A DNA stretch of 64,000 nt, from positions 1,116,001-1,180,000 of the forward strand of contig NZ_LT635772.1 in the NCBI RefSeq assembly GCF_900128415.1. The letters run 5' to 3'. Below, piece by piece: positions 8,033 through 16,615 of the stretch. The position numbers were made by a program, and so were the translations under genes. The notes below the pieces were generated by a model. It did no database searches and had not been told where the DNA came from. It saw nothing but the letters and a program-made list of their open reading frames with translations. Positions within the stretch are counted from its first letter, which is position 1, and each line of letters begins with the position of its first letter. The stretch comes from Anaerococcus mediterraneensis. GTDB taxonomy: Bacteria; Bacillota; Clostridia; Tissierellales; Peptoniphilaceae.

Positions 8033-9793
8033 CTATACATATAATTCTGCCTGGGTGGTGAACATTTCCTTATAAAGTCCATCTTCTTTCATCAATTCTT
8101 CGTGGGTCCCGTTTTCTGTGATTTTTCCCTTATCACATACTATTATCCTATCAGCGTATTTGGTTGATGATAGCCTGTGGGAGATGAAGAGGGATGTTTG
8201 GCCTTTGGAAATTTTTAGCATATTTTCAAAGATTTCCTGTTCGCTTCTTGGATCAAGGGCGCTGGTTGGCTCATCCATTATGAAAAATTTCCCTTCGTGG
8301 AAAATCGAACGAGCAAGGGCTAGCTTTTGGCCTATACCTCCTGATGGCTCGACAGATTTGTCTGAGAAAAGATAGGTTAAGAATGTATCTTCTTTTTCTA
8401 CTTGTTTTCCTATCCAAGTCGTAAGATTTAAAAGGTCAAAGGCGTTGGCCATATTTTTATATTCATTATCTGTAATATCTTCCTTTAACTTACTCGTTAT
8501 ATTTTCGCTAATCCTAAATGGAAATAGCCTAAAGTCCTGGAAGGTAGGTGATAGGATCTGGTAGTATTTTCTTGTAGAAATCTTAGATATATCTATATCG
8601 TTTAGGTAGATAGCCCCTTCCGTTGGTTCGTAAAACTTGCACAAAAGCTTAACTATGGTAGATTTTCCTGCTCCATTTTTTCCTACAAGGGCGAGGGTTT
8701 CGCCGTTTTTTATTTCAAAAGAGCAATCTTTTAGGACAAAATCTTCACTTGCTGGATATTTAAAAGAGACATTGTCAAATCTAATATTAATCTTACTTGT
8801 GTCAATATCTGTAAGATCCCCCTTATCAAGCAGGCCTTCTTCCATCTCAAGGAAGTTAAAAAATACTTCTAATTGAGCATTTACAGAAATAACCTTGGCA
8901 TAGTTTTGCTGGATGAGGTTTGTTGCGTTTATGACCTGGATAAGGGAGTTGAAATACATGGTAAAATTTGCAAGGTTAATGGTCTTATCTATCAATTTAT
9001 AGGTTAGGTAAATTAAAGTCAGGATAATAGACCCATTGGCACTTACATTCATTATTCCTGTGTAGATTCCATTTTTGTTGAAGTATTCGGTTGAAGACTC
9101 AATCATCTCTTGCTGGTAGAAATCTGCTTTTTCTAGGACCAAATCCCCTCCTTCATAGATTTCTATATCCTTAAAATACCTGAGATCTGCTGCAAATTTT
9201 GCAAAAAACCTATATGATCTGAGATCTGAAATATTATTTTCTTGATATTTTAGTTCATTTTCCTTAATTAGACTTACTAATTTTTTGTTTATCAAAACTA
9301 ATAAAATTAGCAAGATGATTATTGCAGGATTTAGCCTTACAAGGATTCCTAAAGATAAGATTCCTGTAATCACAGCTGATACTACTAAAACTATTATGTC
9401 ATAGAGGGTGTACATTTCCCAAACAGCATAGTGGGCTTGTTCCATCATGTCTTGAACATCCTTGGAGTCTGACTTTTCTATGGGTAGCCTTAGGGATTTT
9501 TGGGCAATCTTAAAGGTAAGTTTATCTGACATATCTTCAAAGACCAGAGTTAGGTAATTATTTAAGCCCCTATAGGTTACTTCTTTGATGAAACCTAGGA
9601 CTATAACCAAGAGTCCAAGACCTAGGCAATAGGAAATTCTTTTTTGCCCCATAAGCTCATCAATTATTAGTTTTGGGGCGAAAATATTAATAAGGGGCAA
9701 AAATCCTAAAATTAGGTTTGTTACTAATACTCTAAGGGTAAAACCTGGTCGGTAAGAGTCGATTAATTTAAAAAGTTTTCTTATATTTTTCAT
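8033..9793 (-). CDS. ABC exporter half-transporter (second of a heterodimeric pair)
   Basis: 586 residues: a six-helix membrane domain (about 1-310) fused to a nucleotide-binding domain. Walker A GKNGAGKST lies near residue 370, the Q-loop in FQDFRLFPF, Walker B as FFIMDEPTSALD, and the switch histidine in ISHRLSS. The signature motif is unusual, PSGGIGQ instead of LSGGQ, suggesting unequal ATP sites as in heterodimeric exporters. It overlaps the upstream half-transporter by 4 nt, so the pair is co-translated. The substrate is unknown; drug or peptide export is typical for this layout. Confidence 0.9.
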   Translation of the reverse strand: MKNIRKLFKLIDSYRPGFTLRVLVTNLILGFLPLINIFAPKLIIDELMGQKRISYCLGLGLLVIVLGFIKEVTYRGLNNYLTLVFEDMSDKLTFKIAQKSLRLPIEKSDSKDVQDMMEQAHYAVWEMYTLYDIIVLVVSAVITGILSLGILVRLNPAIIILLILLVLINKKLVSLIKENELKYQENNISDLRSYRFFAKFAADLRYFKDIEIYEGGDLVLEKADFYQQEMIESSTEYFNKNGIYTGIMNVSANGSIILTLIYLTYKLIDKTINLANFTMYFNSLIQVINATNLIQQNYAKVISVNAQLEVFFNFLEMEEGLLDKGDLTDIDTSKINIRFDNVSFKYPASEDFVLKDCSFEIKNGETLALVGKNGAGKSTIVKLLCKFYEPTEGAIYLNDIDISKISTRKYYQILSPTFQDFRLFPFRISENITSKLKEDITDNEYKNMANAFDLLNLTTWIGKQVEKEDTFLTYLFSDKSVEPSGGIGQKLALARSIFHEGKFFIMDEPTSALDPRSEQEIFENMLKISKGQTSLFISHRLSSTKYADRIIVCDKGKITENGTHEELMKEDGLYKEMFTTQAELYV

Positions 9794-11529
9794 AGGACCT
9801 CCTTATAATTTTTGGCCTGGAGATTATAGAGGTCTTTATAATCTTCGCAAGTCTTCATCAATTCATCATGAGTCCCATCTGCGAGAATCTGGCCGTCCCT
9901 AAGATAAATTATCCTGTCACAAAACTTAGTTGAGGCCAGTCTGTGAGAGATAAAAATCGATGACTTATCTTTTGTTAAACCATCATAAAGCATATATAGC
10001 TCTTTCTCATTTAGGGCATCAAGCTGGGCTGTTGGCTCATCTAGGATTAAAAGTTTTGCCTTAGATTTTGCTATAGCACGGGCTAAAAATAGCCTTTGCT
10101 TTTGACCACCAGACAAATCAACTCCATCATTGTCTAAAATTCTAAGAAGAGTTTGGTCTTCTTTTTTCTCATATTTATTTATGATCTCATCTAGGTGGGT
10201 CATCTTGTAAATATCATCCAGATTCCTATCCTCAGTCGACATTAGGATATTTTCCTTAAAGGAAAATGGCAAAAGATTTGAATCTTGAAATACAGCTGAG
10301 ACTAGCTTTTTATAGTCCATTTTGGATTTTTTTATATCTTCTCCATTTATTAAAATTCTACCTTCTGTCGGTTCGTATAGACCCGCGAGAAGTAGGGCGA
10401 GTGTAGACTTACCAGCACCATTTTCCCCTACAAGGGCGATTGTTTCTGAGTCTTTTATCCTTATATTGATATTTTCTAATACATAAGAATCTGTTCCCGG
10501 ATATTTAAAAGAAACATTGTCAATGACTATTTCTACTTGGTCTGGATAAATTTCTTGTTTTTGGTCTTTATAGACATCAGTAATCTTAAAAAATGGCTTA
10601 AACATGGTGAAGTTTCTCCTGATATCAGAAAAAACCCACATAGTTTGGTGGTTAAAAGCAATAAAGGAAAAAATCGCTGTAAAATATACATAGAAATTTG
10701 CTATAGAAATCCTACCTGCAATTAGGCCTGTCATTAGCCAATAAATTATAAGACCGTCCCTGATTAGGTTAAATACATTTGCCAGAGTGAAAATTCTTAG
10801 AGTCTTTGAGTTGACATCACCTAGGCGATTTATCCTATCCTTGTTGGTTTTGCCATAATAGGATTTGAAAATCCTTATGGTATCGAAAATTAAAATATCC
10901 TGCTTGGATAGGGGAGATTTCATTTCGTTATTAAGCTTTGCAAACTTATCCCAATTTGGACTCATTTCATCCCAGTACTTGTTATATGACTTAGGGACTT
11001 GGTTTAAAAGCGACCAGGAAATTATGGTTAGAATTATTGTTGTGGCTAGAACCCAAGGGTCCATAGAAGCAAAAATCCATAAAAAACCACCAATCGAAAT
11101 AAGAAGGGAAAAAACATTTGGCAAATCCATCATAATGCCACCAACTCCGATCCAAGGTGATTCTACAGCCTTCATGGCATCACTTATTTTTTCAGATTCT
11201 GATTTTTCTTTTTTCTTAGCATAAGGGAGGTAGAGTGAATACTCTGTGATCATATTCATCAGCTTATAGCGGACGTGGTTCATCCTCATCCTATAATTGC
11301 CCATAACAAAGGCATCAAAAAAGCTTATTAGTGAAGAAATAAAAAATAAGCCTATAAAAAATACGGGGAAAACTTGAGGATTTCCTTGGTAGTTTTCTAG
11401 AATATAGGCAGGTGAAATAATCCATAAGAAGGGTTTGATCCCTACAAATAGACCGTAAAGTGCGATTAGTAAAAACATGATTGGCTCGAGAGTAGCCATC
11501 TTTTTAATTAAAAATTTAAATTCTTTCAT
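9790..11529 (-). CDS. ABC exporter half-transporter (first of the pair)
   Basis: 580 residues from the chosen start. A membrane domain is followed by a nucleotide-binding domain with Walker A GENGAGKST, a canonical LSGGQKQRL signature, Walker B LLILDEPTAQLD and ISHRLAS. Start choice matters. ATG 11565 has no ribosome site. A strong AAGGAGG (11549-11555) lies 19 nt before ATG 11529, but a GCCGA/TCGGC hairpin (11533-11546) in that gap would shorten the effective spacing to about 5 nt. A short leader ORF with competing hairpins lies upstream, so expression is probably controlled after transcription starts. Confidence 0.88.
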   Translation of the reverse strand: MKEFKFLIKKMATLEPIMFLLIALYGLFVGIKPFLWIISPAYILENYQGNPQVFPVFFIGLFFISSLISFFDAFVMGNYRMRMNHVRYKLMNMITEYSLYLPYAKKKEKSESEKISDAMKAVESPWIGVGGIMMDLPNVFSLLISIGGFLWIFASMDPWVLATTIILTIISWSLLNQVPKSYNKYWDEMSPNWDKFAKLNNEMKSPLSKQDILIFDTIRIFKSYYGKTNKDRINRLGDVNSKTLRIFTLANVFNLIRDGLIIYWLMTGLIAGRISIANFYVYFTAIFSFIAFNHQTMWVFSDIRRNFTMFKPFFKITDVYKDQKQEIYPDQVEIVIDNVSFKYPGTDSYVLENINIRIKDSETIALVGENGAGKSTLALLLAGLYEPTEGRILINGEDIKKSKMDYKKLVSAVFQDSNLLPFSFKENILMSTEDRNLDDIYKMTHLDEIINKYEKKEDQTLLRILDNDGVDLSGGQKQRLFLARAIAKSKAKLLILDEPTAQLDALNEKELYMLYDGLTKDKSSIFISHRLASTKFCDRIIYLRDGQILADGTHDELMKTCEDYKDLYNLQAKNYKEVL

Positions 11530-11532
11530 ATA

Positions 11533-11594
11533 GCCGAAAATTCGGCATCCTCCTTGGTTTTTCATATGTAAGTCAAGGAGCTATCCTTACTTAC
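11533..11594 (-). promoter_or_regulatory. candidate leader-controlled RNA switch before the ABC exporter
   Basis: On the minus strand three elements follow the leader ORF. Hairpin A (11594-11568) pairs GTAAGTAAGGA with TCCTTGACTTAC, with a TAGC loop and one bulge, and begins at the last base of the leader stop codon. Its right arm contains CTCCTTG, which is also complementary over 7 bp to the exporter ribosome site CAAGGAG. Hairpin A and ribosome-site masking are therefore mutually exclusive. Hairpin B (11546-11533) lies between that ribosome site and the start codon. There is no T-tract, so the control would be translational. This is inference from base pairing only. Confidence 0.5.
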
Positions 11595-11632
11595 TAGTTA
11601 CGTCCTTCTCCTACATTTCTTAATTTTGTCAT
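11594..11632 (-). CDS. 12-residue putative leader peptide
   Basis: ATG at 11632 with AAAGGAG (11641-11647) at an ideal 8-nt spacing. It encodes MTKLRNVGEGRN and stops at TAG, whose G opens the next hairpin. It is too short for a functional enzyme. The strong ribosome site and its place before a heterodimeric ABC exporter resemble the BmrB leader of Bacillus bmrCD, where leader translation governs expression of the exporter genes. The peptide itself does not resemble BmrB. A possible promoter is TTGACC (11692-11687), 17 nt, TAAACT (11669-11664) on the minus strand. Confidence 0.5.
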   Translation of the reverse strand: MTKLRNVGEGRN

Positions 11633-11679
11633 TTTTCCTTCTCCTTTCTATTAAGATATTTATAGTTTATCACGTTAAA

Positions 11680-11706
11680 TAAAAAAGGTCAATAAATTTA
11701 TTGACC
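11680..11706 (-). terminator. terminator of the 11698 gene, overlapping the exporter -35
   Basis: A perfect 20-bp palindrome (11687-11706, half-site GGTCAATAAA) is followed on the minus strand by TTTTTTATTT. It contains the stop codon of the upstream gene. Its last six bases, TTGACC, also fit as the -35 element of the exporter promoter. Confidence 0.75.
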
Positions 11707-12309
11707 TGCTTTAAAACTTATTATTGTGTTGCGTCCATCAGACCTTATATTTGTTATTTCGAATGACCATATCTTGTAGGTATTGTCAAAATTTATATAA
11801 GAATTGACTACTGAGTCAAGACCATCAATTGTTGTAAGACCGGCTTCGTTCTTTATAGGAAGGCCTTTTTTTATGGCATAGGTCATCATTTCCTCTATGA
11901 CTTTGGGATCAAAATCATCGTGGAGGTCTGTGATGGATATAGTTGCTGTATCTTCTGTTAGGGTTAGTTTTGTTTTGTGTTTGCCATAAAAAGCATCTAA
12001 AAATATTTGAAACAATATGTAGGCTGTATTATAGGCTAGGTTTCTGTAGCGTAGATTTTTATCAACTAGGATTTCTATATTTTCTTTACTTATTTTTCCC
12101 TTTATCGATATTATTACCTTGCCCTTGTTTTCTTTTATATTTAAAATTTCCTTACCATCTAGGCTTTTATAGTCTTTTAATAAAAAACCATCTTCTGGCA
12201 TGAGGATTGTTTTATCAAGTATTATTTGGCTGATATTATCTTTATATCTTTTGTCTAGGATTTTTGCATTTAAAGAAAGTATTTCTGGATATTTTTCATA
12301 AATTCTCAT
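11698..12309 (-). CDS. unrecognised protein, possibly a degenerate tRNA-editing-domain relative
   Basis: 203 residues, soluble. I cannot assign it firmly. The part from about residue 80 (RYRNLAYNTAYILFQIFLDAFYGK, then TLTEDTATISI and DFDPKVIEEMMTYAIKKGLPI) resembles the layout of AlaX/ThrRS-type editing domains, in which HTAxHLL begins a zinc site. Here the two histidines are replaced (NTAYILF), so it would lack catalytic metal binding. This is a pattern resemblance only. The gene is divergent from comEC across a near-perfect palindrome and has its own terminator. GAGGTGGA precedes the ATG. Confidence 0.6.
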   Translation of the reverse strand: MRIYEKYPEILSLNAKILDKRYKDNISQIILDKTILMPEDGFLLKDYKSLDGKEILNIKENKGKVIISIKGKISKENIEILVDKNLRYRNLAYNTAYILFQIFLDAFYGKHKTKLTLTEDTATISITDLHDDFDPKVIEEMMTYAIKKGLPIKNEAGLTTIDGLDSVVNSYINFDNTYKIWSFEITNIRSDGRNTIISFKAGQ

Positions 12310-12315
12310 AAGTCC

Positions 12316-12357
12316 ACCTCTATTCTATTATATCATATGATATAATGAAATAGAGGT
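12316..12357. promoter_or_regulatory. 42-bp near-perfect palindrome with divergent promoters
   Basis: The two 21-nt halves match at 19 positions. Each half carries a TATAAT box for the opposite gene (12341-12346 plus, 12332-12327 minus) and the AGAGG ribosome site of the gene it faces. The expected -35 position on each side reads CTCTAT with a 17-nt spacer, unlike TTGACA. This could be a symmetric operator or a promoter that needs an activator. Confidence 0.55.
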
Positions 12358-12361
12358 TTTT

Positions 12362-14554
12362 ATGAAAAAAAGATTTTTGATTTTTTTATTGGGTTTGATC
12401 CTTGGTATAGTGGGATTTATAAACTTTGAAAATTTGAATATAATATATATGGGTCTTATTTTTATGCCGTTATCCGTCTTTTTTTATAAGAAAAATTCTG
12501 ACCTATATATTTTGGCCCTGGCCATATTTATTGGTTTTTCTTTGGGCAATTTCAAAATAAATTCTTATAATTTGGATGAATCTTTCCAAAAAGATATGAA
12601 AATCTGCGTCCTAGAAAAAAGAAAATCTAATGACTCTAATAGGTACACTGTTCTTATAAAAAATAAAGACTATAAGCAAAAAGCCTTTTTATTTACAGAT
12701 TTGTACCTAGACATAGGGGATGAGTTTGTAAGTGATTGCTCTGTAAACCTAATAAGTAAAAATACCAACCCTAATTTATATAATTTTAGGTCCTATGCAA
12801 TATCAAAAAATGTAGCCTGCCAAATTGACCTAGTGGATAAGGATTTTTTGGAAATCAGAAAGTCAAAAAATATTTTTCTAAGGATAAGAAAGATTTTTGA
12901 TTCATATGTCAGAGATGCCTTTGGTAAAAATCTGAGCAAAAAGTCATCAGATTTTGTCATATCTTTTATCCTAGCAGAAAATCTCATAGACAGGCAAGAC
13001 TTAAATAAGATGGGGCTTGCCCATATTATGGCCGTATCAGGTCTACATATCGATATACTTATGGGATTTATTGTTTTTATTTTGAAAAAATTTAGGATCT
13101 CTTATAAAAATTCTAATATCATAGCCTTAATTTTATGTTTTTTATACGCTTATGCAATAGGATTTGCCTATTCTATCCAAAGGGTTTTGATAATCAATAC
13201 TATAGGGTTTTTGGGATTTTTGTACAAAAAACCAGTGGATAAGACAAAATCTCTGGCTATTGCGGCAATAATAATTCTTCTAATAAATCCATTTGCCCTT
13301 TTAAATGCTGGATTTATCTTATCCTTCATAGCTTGTCTTGGTATATATGAGATTTATCCTAGGTTTAAGAGTATTTTTAGGCAAGGCTTTATCAGGGATA
13401 ATTTTGCCTTTACATCGACTGTGCAGATTTCAACTTTGCCCTTCGTTGTATATTATTTTAGGTATTTTAATTTATTGTCAATACTAGCCAATTTTTTGAT
13501 AGTACCTTTATTTGAAATAAGTATCTACATAAGCTTTGTTATAGTTTTTGCCTGCTGGATTTTTGGATTATTACTAAAACCACTTTTCATAATTTTGGAT
13601 ATTTTTATCCAATCGATCCTAAACATGACAAGCTTGCTAGGTACTATGGGCTTATTTTCCTTTGAATTTATAGCAGAGCCCTTTATATTGTCCTTATATT
13701 TATTTGCCCTAATATTTATATTTGCAAAGATCAAATCAAGAAAATATCTGAATAAATTTATAGGATATAGTTTTTTATTGACAAGCATTTTTGTATCTTT
13801 AGGATTTTTTTATAGAGAATTATCCTATCAAATGATAGATATAGGTCAAGGTGATGCTTTTCTTATAAATGACCATGGTAAATACTATATGATAGATGTT
13901 GGTGGACCAAAATACGAAAATTATGATTCGGGAGAGAGGATATTAATTCCTTACCTAAAAAGCCTTGGTATTAGGGAGCTTGAAGCTGTTTTTATTAGCC
14001 ATGAGGACTCAGACCACATGGGAAACCTCAAAATCTTGGAGGAAAATATAAAAATAAAAAATATAATTACAGATGATAAGATTAGCAAAGAATTTAAAGA
14101 TAAATACAAGCCGAAAATTATGAAAAAAGGTCAGGAAGTAAAGCTAAAAAGTGGCAAAATTATTTGTGTTTTTGATGGCGGTGCAGAGGGAGAGGGAAAT
14201 AATGACAATTCTCTGGGACTTTTAATGGAAATTGAGGGATTTAAAATCCTTAGTCTGGGAGATTTATCTAGCAAATATGAAGATGACCTTGATATTAGGG
14301 CTGATATTTTAAAACTTTCCCACCATGGATCAAGATCGTCTAGTTCAAAAAAATTTATAGAAAGTACAGATCCCAAAATTGCCCTCATATCAGCAGGTAG
14401 AAATAACACCTACGGTCATCCAAACCAGGAAGTCTTGGATAATATAGATGGGATCAAAACCTATAATACACAGACTGATGGACTAGTAAAAATAATATTT
14501 GAAAAGAATAAAATAAAAGTAGAAAAATATTTGAAAGGAGGTTTTTTTAGATGA
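12362..14554 (+). CDS. comEC: ComEC/Rec2-type DNA uptake channel
   Basis: Moves single-stranded DNA across the cytoplasmic membrane during transformation. 730 residues in three parts: N-terminal helices with an OB-like DUF4131 region (about 1-170), the multi-helix competence domain (about 190-470, with MGLAHIMAVSGLHIDI), and a C-terminal metallo-beta-lactamase domain (about 490-720). The last part shows QMIDIGQGDAFLI, ISHEDSDHMGN and LSHHGSRSS, the metal-site motifs expected of an active nuclease-like fold. AGAGG precedes the ATG. The gene overlaps holA by 4 nt, a common Firmicutes arrangement. Confidence 0.95.
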   Translation: MKKRFLIFLLGLILGIVGFINFENLNIIYMGLIFMPLSVFFYKKNSDLYILALAIFIGFSLGNFKINSYNLDESFQKDMKICVLEKRKSNDSNRYTVLIKNKDYKQKAFLFTDLYLDIGDEFVSDCSVNLISKNTNPNLYNFRSYAISKNVACQIDLVDKDFLEIRKSKNIFLRIRKIFDSYVRDAFGKNLSKKSSDFVISFILAENLIDRQDLNKMGLAHIMAVSGLHIDILMGFIVFILKKFRISYKNSNIIALILCFLYAYAIGFAYSIQRVLIINTIGFLGFLYKKPVDKTKSLAIAAIIILLINPFALLNAGFILSFIACLGIYEIYPRFKSIFRQGFIRDNFAFTSTVQISTLPFVVYYFRYFNLLSILANFLIVPLFEISIYISFVIVFACWIFGLLLKPLFIILDIFIQSILNMTSLLGTMGLFSFEFIAEPFILSLYLFALIFIFAKIKSRKYLNKFIGYSFLLTSIFVSLGFFYRELSYQMIDIGQGDAFLINDHGKYYMIDVGGPKYENYDSGERILIPYLKSLGIRELEAVFISHEDSDHMGNLKILEENIKIKNIITDDKISKEFKDKYKPKIMKKGQEVKLKSGKIICVFDGGAEGEGNNDNSLGLLMEIEGFKILSLGDLSSKYEDDLDIRADILKLSHHGSRSSSSKKFIESTDPKIALISAGRNNTYGHPNQEVLDNIDGIKTYNTQTDGLVKIIFEKNKIKVEKYLKGGFFR

Positions 14555-15567
14555 AATATGTAGAATTTTTTAAGACCTTAGCATCTGGAACAGCTAGTGG
14601 CATATATCTTTTTGATTCAGAAGAAGAATACCTAAATACAAGCCTGATCGAGGAAGCAGAAAAACAAATAAATATAAAAGACTTTAACCTTATAAAAATA
14701 AAAGAGGATGTTGATTTTGAAAGAATAAAAAATTCTTATGAAACCTACCCAGTTATGGAGGATAAAAAAATAATTATTTGGACTAATGTAGATTTTTCTA
14801 GGGAAAAAATCAAATCCTATGACCATATCCTAGAACCCTTGACTAAAGATATGGAAAATTTCCCTGCCTACGCTATTTTTATGATATTTCCTAATGGAAA
14901 AGCCTTTAAGGGAAAATTTTATAAAAATGTAAAAAAATATGGTAATATCGTAGAGATAGATAGGCTAAATAATAAGGAACTAAGATCTTTTATAGGCAAG
15001 AGGTTTATAAAAAATAATAAAAAAATATCAAATGCAAATATAGATAAAATTATCGAAAGATTTTCTTATCTTACCTATAATAGCCAAATAACCCTTTTTG
15101 ATATAGTTAATACTGTAGATAAGATAATCTCAAATTCTCCTGATCAAATAATAGATGAAAGAGATATAGATGACCAACTAGACCAGGTTTTAAATCTAAA
15201 TATTTTCAACCTGACAGATGCAATTAGTCAAAAAAATATGAAAGATGGTGTAAAAACACTTTTACATATGGAAAAATCTGGCGAAGACCTATTTATGGTC
15301 TACCATATGATCATAAGACAAATTAGAATCCTAACATGTGTAAAAAATCTATTGGACGGTTTTTATAATGATTCTTTTATAATGAAAACTGCCAAAATTG
15401 GTGCCTATGAGCTTAGAAAGAGCAAAAACTTTGTAAATAATTTTACAATGGATGAACTTCTTGATATAAATAATAGGTTGTTAGATATGGAAATAAGGCA
15501 AAAATCTCAGGATTTTGAAATGAGAGATGAACTTATAAAATTAATAGCCTTCATAGGAAAAAATTAA
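14551..15567 (+). CDS. holA: DNA polymerase III subunit delta
   Basis: Clamp-loader subunit that opens the beta sliding clamp. 338 residues, the usual length. The AAA+-like N-terminal region carries the weakly conserved family pattern (FDSEEEYLNTSLIEEAEKQI at the start and a KIIIWTNVDF beta strand), and the C-terminal helical collar contains LFMVYHMIIRQIRIL. Its ATG overlaps the comEC stop, with AAAGGAGG inside comEC. The order comEC-holA-rpsT(reverse) is typical of Firmicutes and supports the call. Confidence 0.92.
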   Translation: MKYVEFFKTLASGTASGIYLFDSEEEYLNTSLIEEAEKQINIKDFNLIKIKEDVDFERIKNSYETYPVMEDKKIIIWTNVDFSREKIKSYDHILEPLTKDMENFPAYAIFMIFPNGKAFKGKFYKNVKKYGNIVEIDRLNNKELRSFIGKRFIKNNKKISNANIDKIIERFSYLTYNSQITLFDIVNTVDKIISNSPDQIIDERDIDDQLDQVLNLNIFNLTDAISQKNMKDGVKTLLHMEKSGEDLFMVYHMIIRQIRILTCVKNLLDGFYNDSFIMKTAKIGAYELRKSKNFVNNFTMDELLDINNRLLDMEIRQKSQDFEMRDELIKLIAFIGKN

Positions 15568-15572
15568 AAATA

Positions 15573-15635
15573 AAAAAATGAGCGATCATCAGTAGTCATA
15601 TGTTAGGATCCAATACTGATTATCACTCATTTTTA
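15573..15635. terminator. bidirectional terminator between holA and rpsT
   Basis: AAAATGAG...ATCAGTA pairs with TACTGAT...CTCATTTT, with small interruptions. A- and T-tracts flank both sides. It separates convergent holA and rpsT. Confidence 0.82.
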
Positions 15636-15902
15636 TTATGCCTTAGCTGTGTTTAGTTTTTTAGCTAGTCTTGATGTTGTAGAAGCAACTCTGTTTTTGT
15701 GGATAACATTTTTGCTTTCAGCTTGTTTAAGCTTTTTGTCAACAACTTTTAGGATTTGGCTTGCATTATCTAATTCGTTAGCTTCTATAGCATTTTCAAA
15801 TTTTTTGATTAAAGTTTTGATTTCTGTTTTTCTAGATTTGTTTCTAAGATTGTTTCTTCTAGCAACTTCAATTCTTTTTTGACTTGATTTAATATTTGCC
15901 AT
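15636..15902 (-). CDS. rpsT: 30S ribosomal protein S20
   Basis: Small basic primary 16S-binding protein, 88 residues. MANIKSSQKRIEVARRNNLRNK at the N-terminus is the S20 signature, and the C-terminus keeps VIHKNRVASTTSRLAKKLN. AGAGGTGAG precedes the ATG. Monocistronic, convergent with holA, as in many relatives. Confidence 0.97.
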   Translation of the reverse strand: MANIKSSQKRIEVARRNNLRNKSRKTEIKTLIKKFENAIEANELDNASQILKVVDKKLKQAESKNVIHKNRVASTTSRLAKKLNTAKA

Positions 15903-16047
15903 CTAATCTCACCTCTCTTCATTTTTTGCTTGACTGATATATTCTACCATAAAGAATCAGAAAGCTCAAGTTTTTCTTTGTTATTTGTCTTGTTTTTTTT
16001 GAACTATGACCTAAATTAGTATATAATCATATGGAATGAGAGGTAAT

Positions 16048-16608
16048 ATGGAAAACAATACTAAAGATAAAAAAATATTAGATATACTTTGGGACTGGGT
16101 CAAAACTTTAGCCATTGCATTATTTATTACATTTTTTATAAAGATATTTATATTTGATGCAACTAGGGTTTCAGGAGACTCTATGCTAAATACCCTTCAC
16201 AGTGGAGATATGCTTTTTGTTAACAAAATAGGCAAGCATTTCAAAGATTACAAAAGAGGAGAAATAGTCATAATCAATGCTCCTGACTATCCAAATAGAC
16301 TATATATAAAAAGAGTTATTGGTACACCAGGAGATAGGGTAGAGCTTAGGGATGGAGAAGTTTATGTAAATGATGAGCTTTTAAAAGAAGACTACATTGT
16401 AGATGCTACCCTACCAACATCAGACATGGACTCATGGACTCTTTCTGCCAATGAGTATTTAGTTTTTGGTGATAACAGGTCCAATTCAAATGATTCAAGA
16501 AGTTTTGGAAAAATCTATAAAGAAGACATAGTTGGTCATGCCTTTGTCAGATTTTATCCATTTTCAGATGCTGGTCTTATAGATAATGACCCATACAAAA
16601 ATAATTAG
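16048..16608 (+). CDS. lepB: signal peptidase I
   Basis: Cleaves signal peptides from exported proteins at the outer face of the membrane. 186 residues with one N-terminal helix (about 18-36). The catalytic serine is S45 in VSGDSM and the general-base lysine is K88 in [11 protein letters not shown]. The later [11 protein letters not shown] block is also conserved. The start is ATG 16048: GAGAGG lies 5-10 nt upstream, partly made of the in-frame ATG at 16036, which has no ribosome site. lepA follows after 7 nt. Confidence 0.94.
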   Translation: MENNTKDKKILDILWDWVKTLAIALFITFFIKIFIFDATRVSGDSMLNTLHSGDMLFVNKIGKHFKDYKRGEIVIINAPDYPNRLYIKRVIGTPGDRVELRDGEVYVNDELLKEDYIVDATLPTSDMDSWTLSANEYLVFGDNRSNSNDSRSFGKIYKEDIVGHAFVRFYPFSDAGLIDNDPYKNN

Positions 16609-16615
16609 GAGATAT

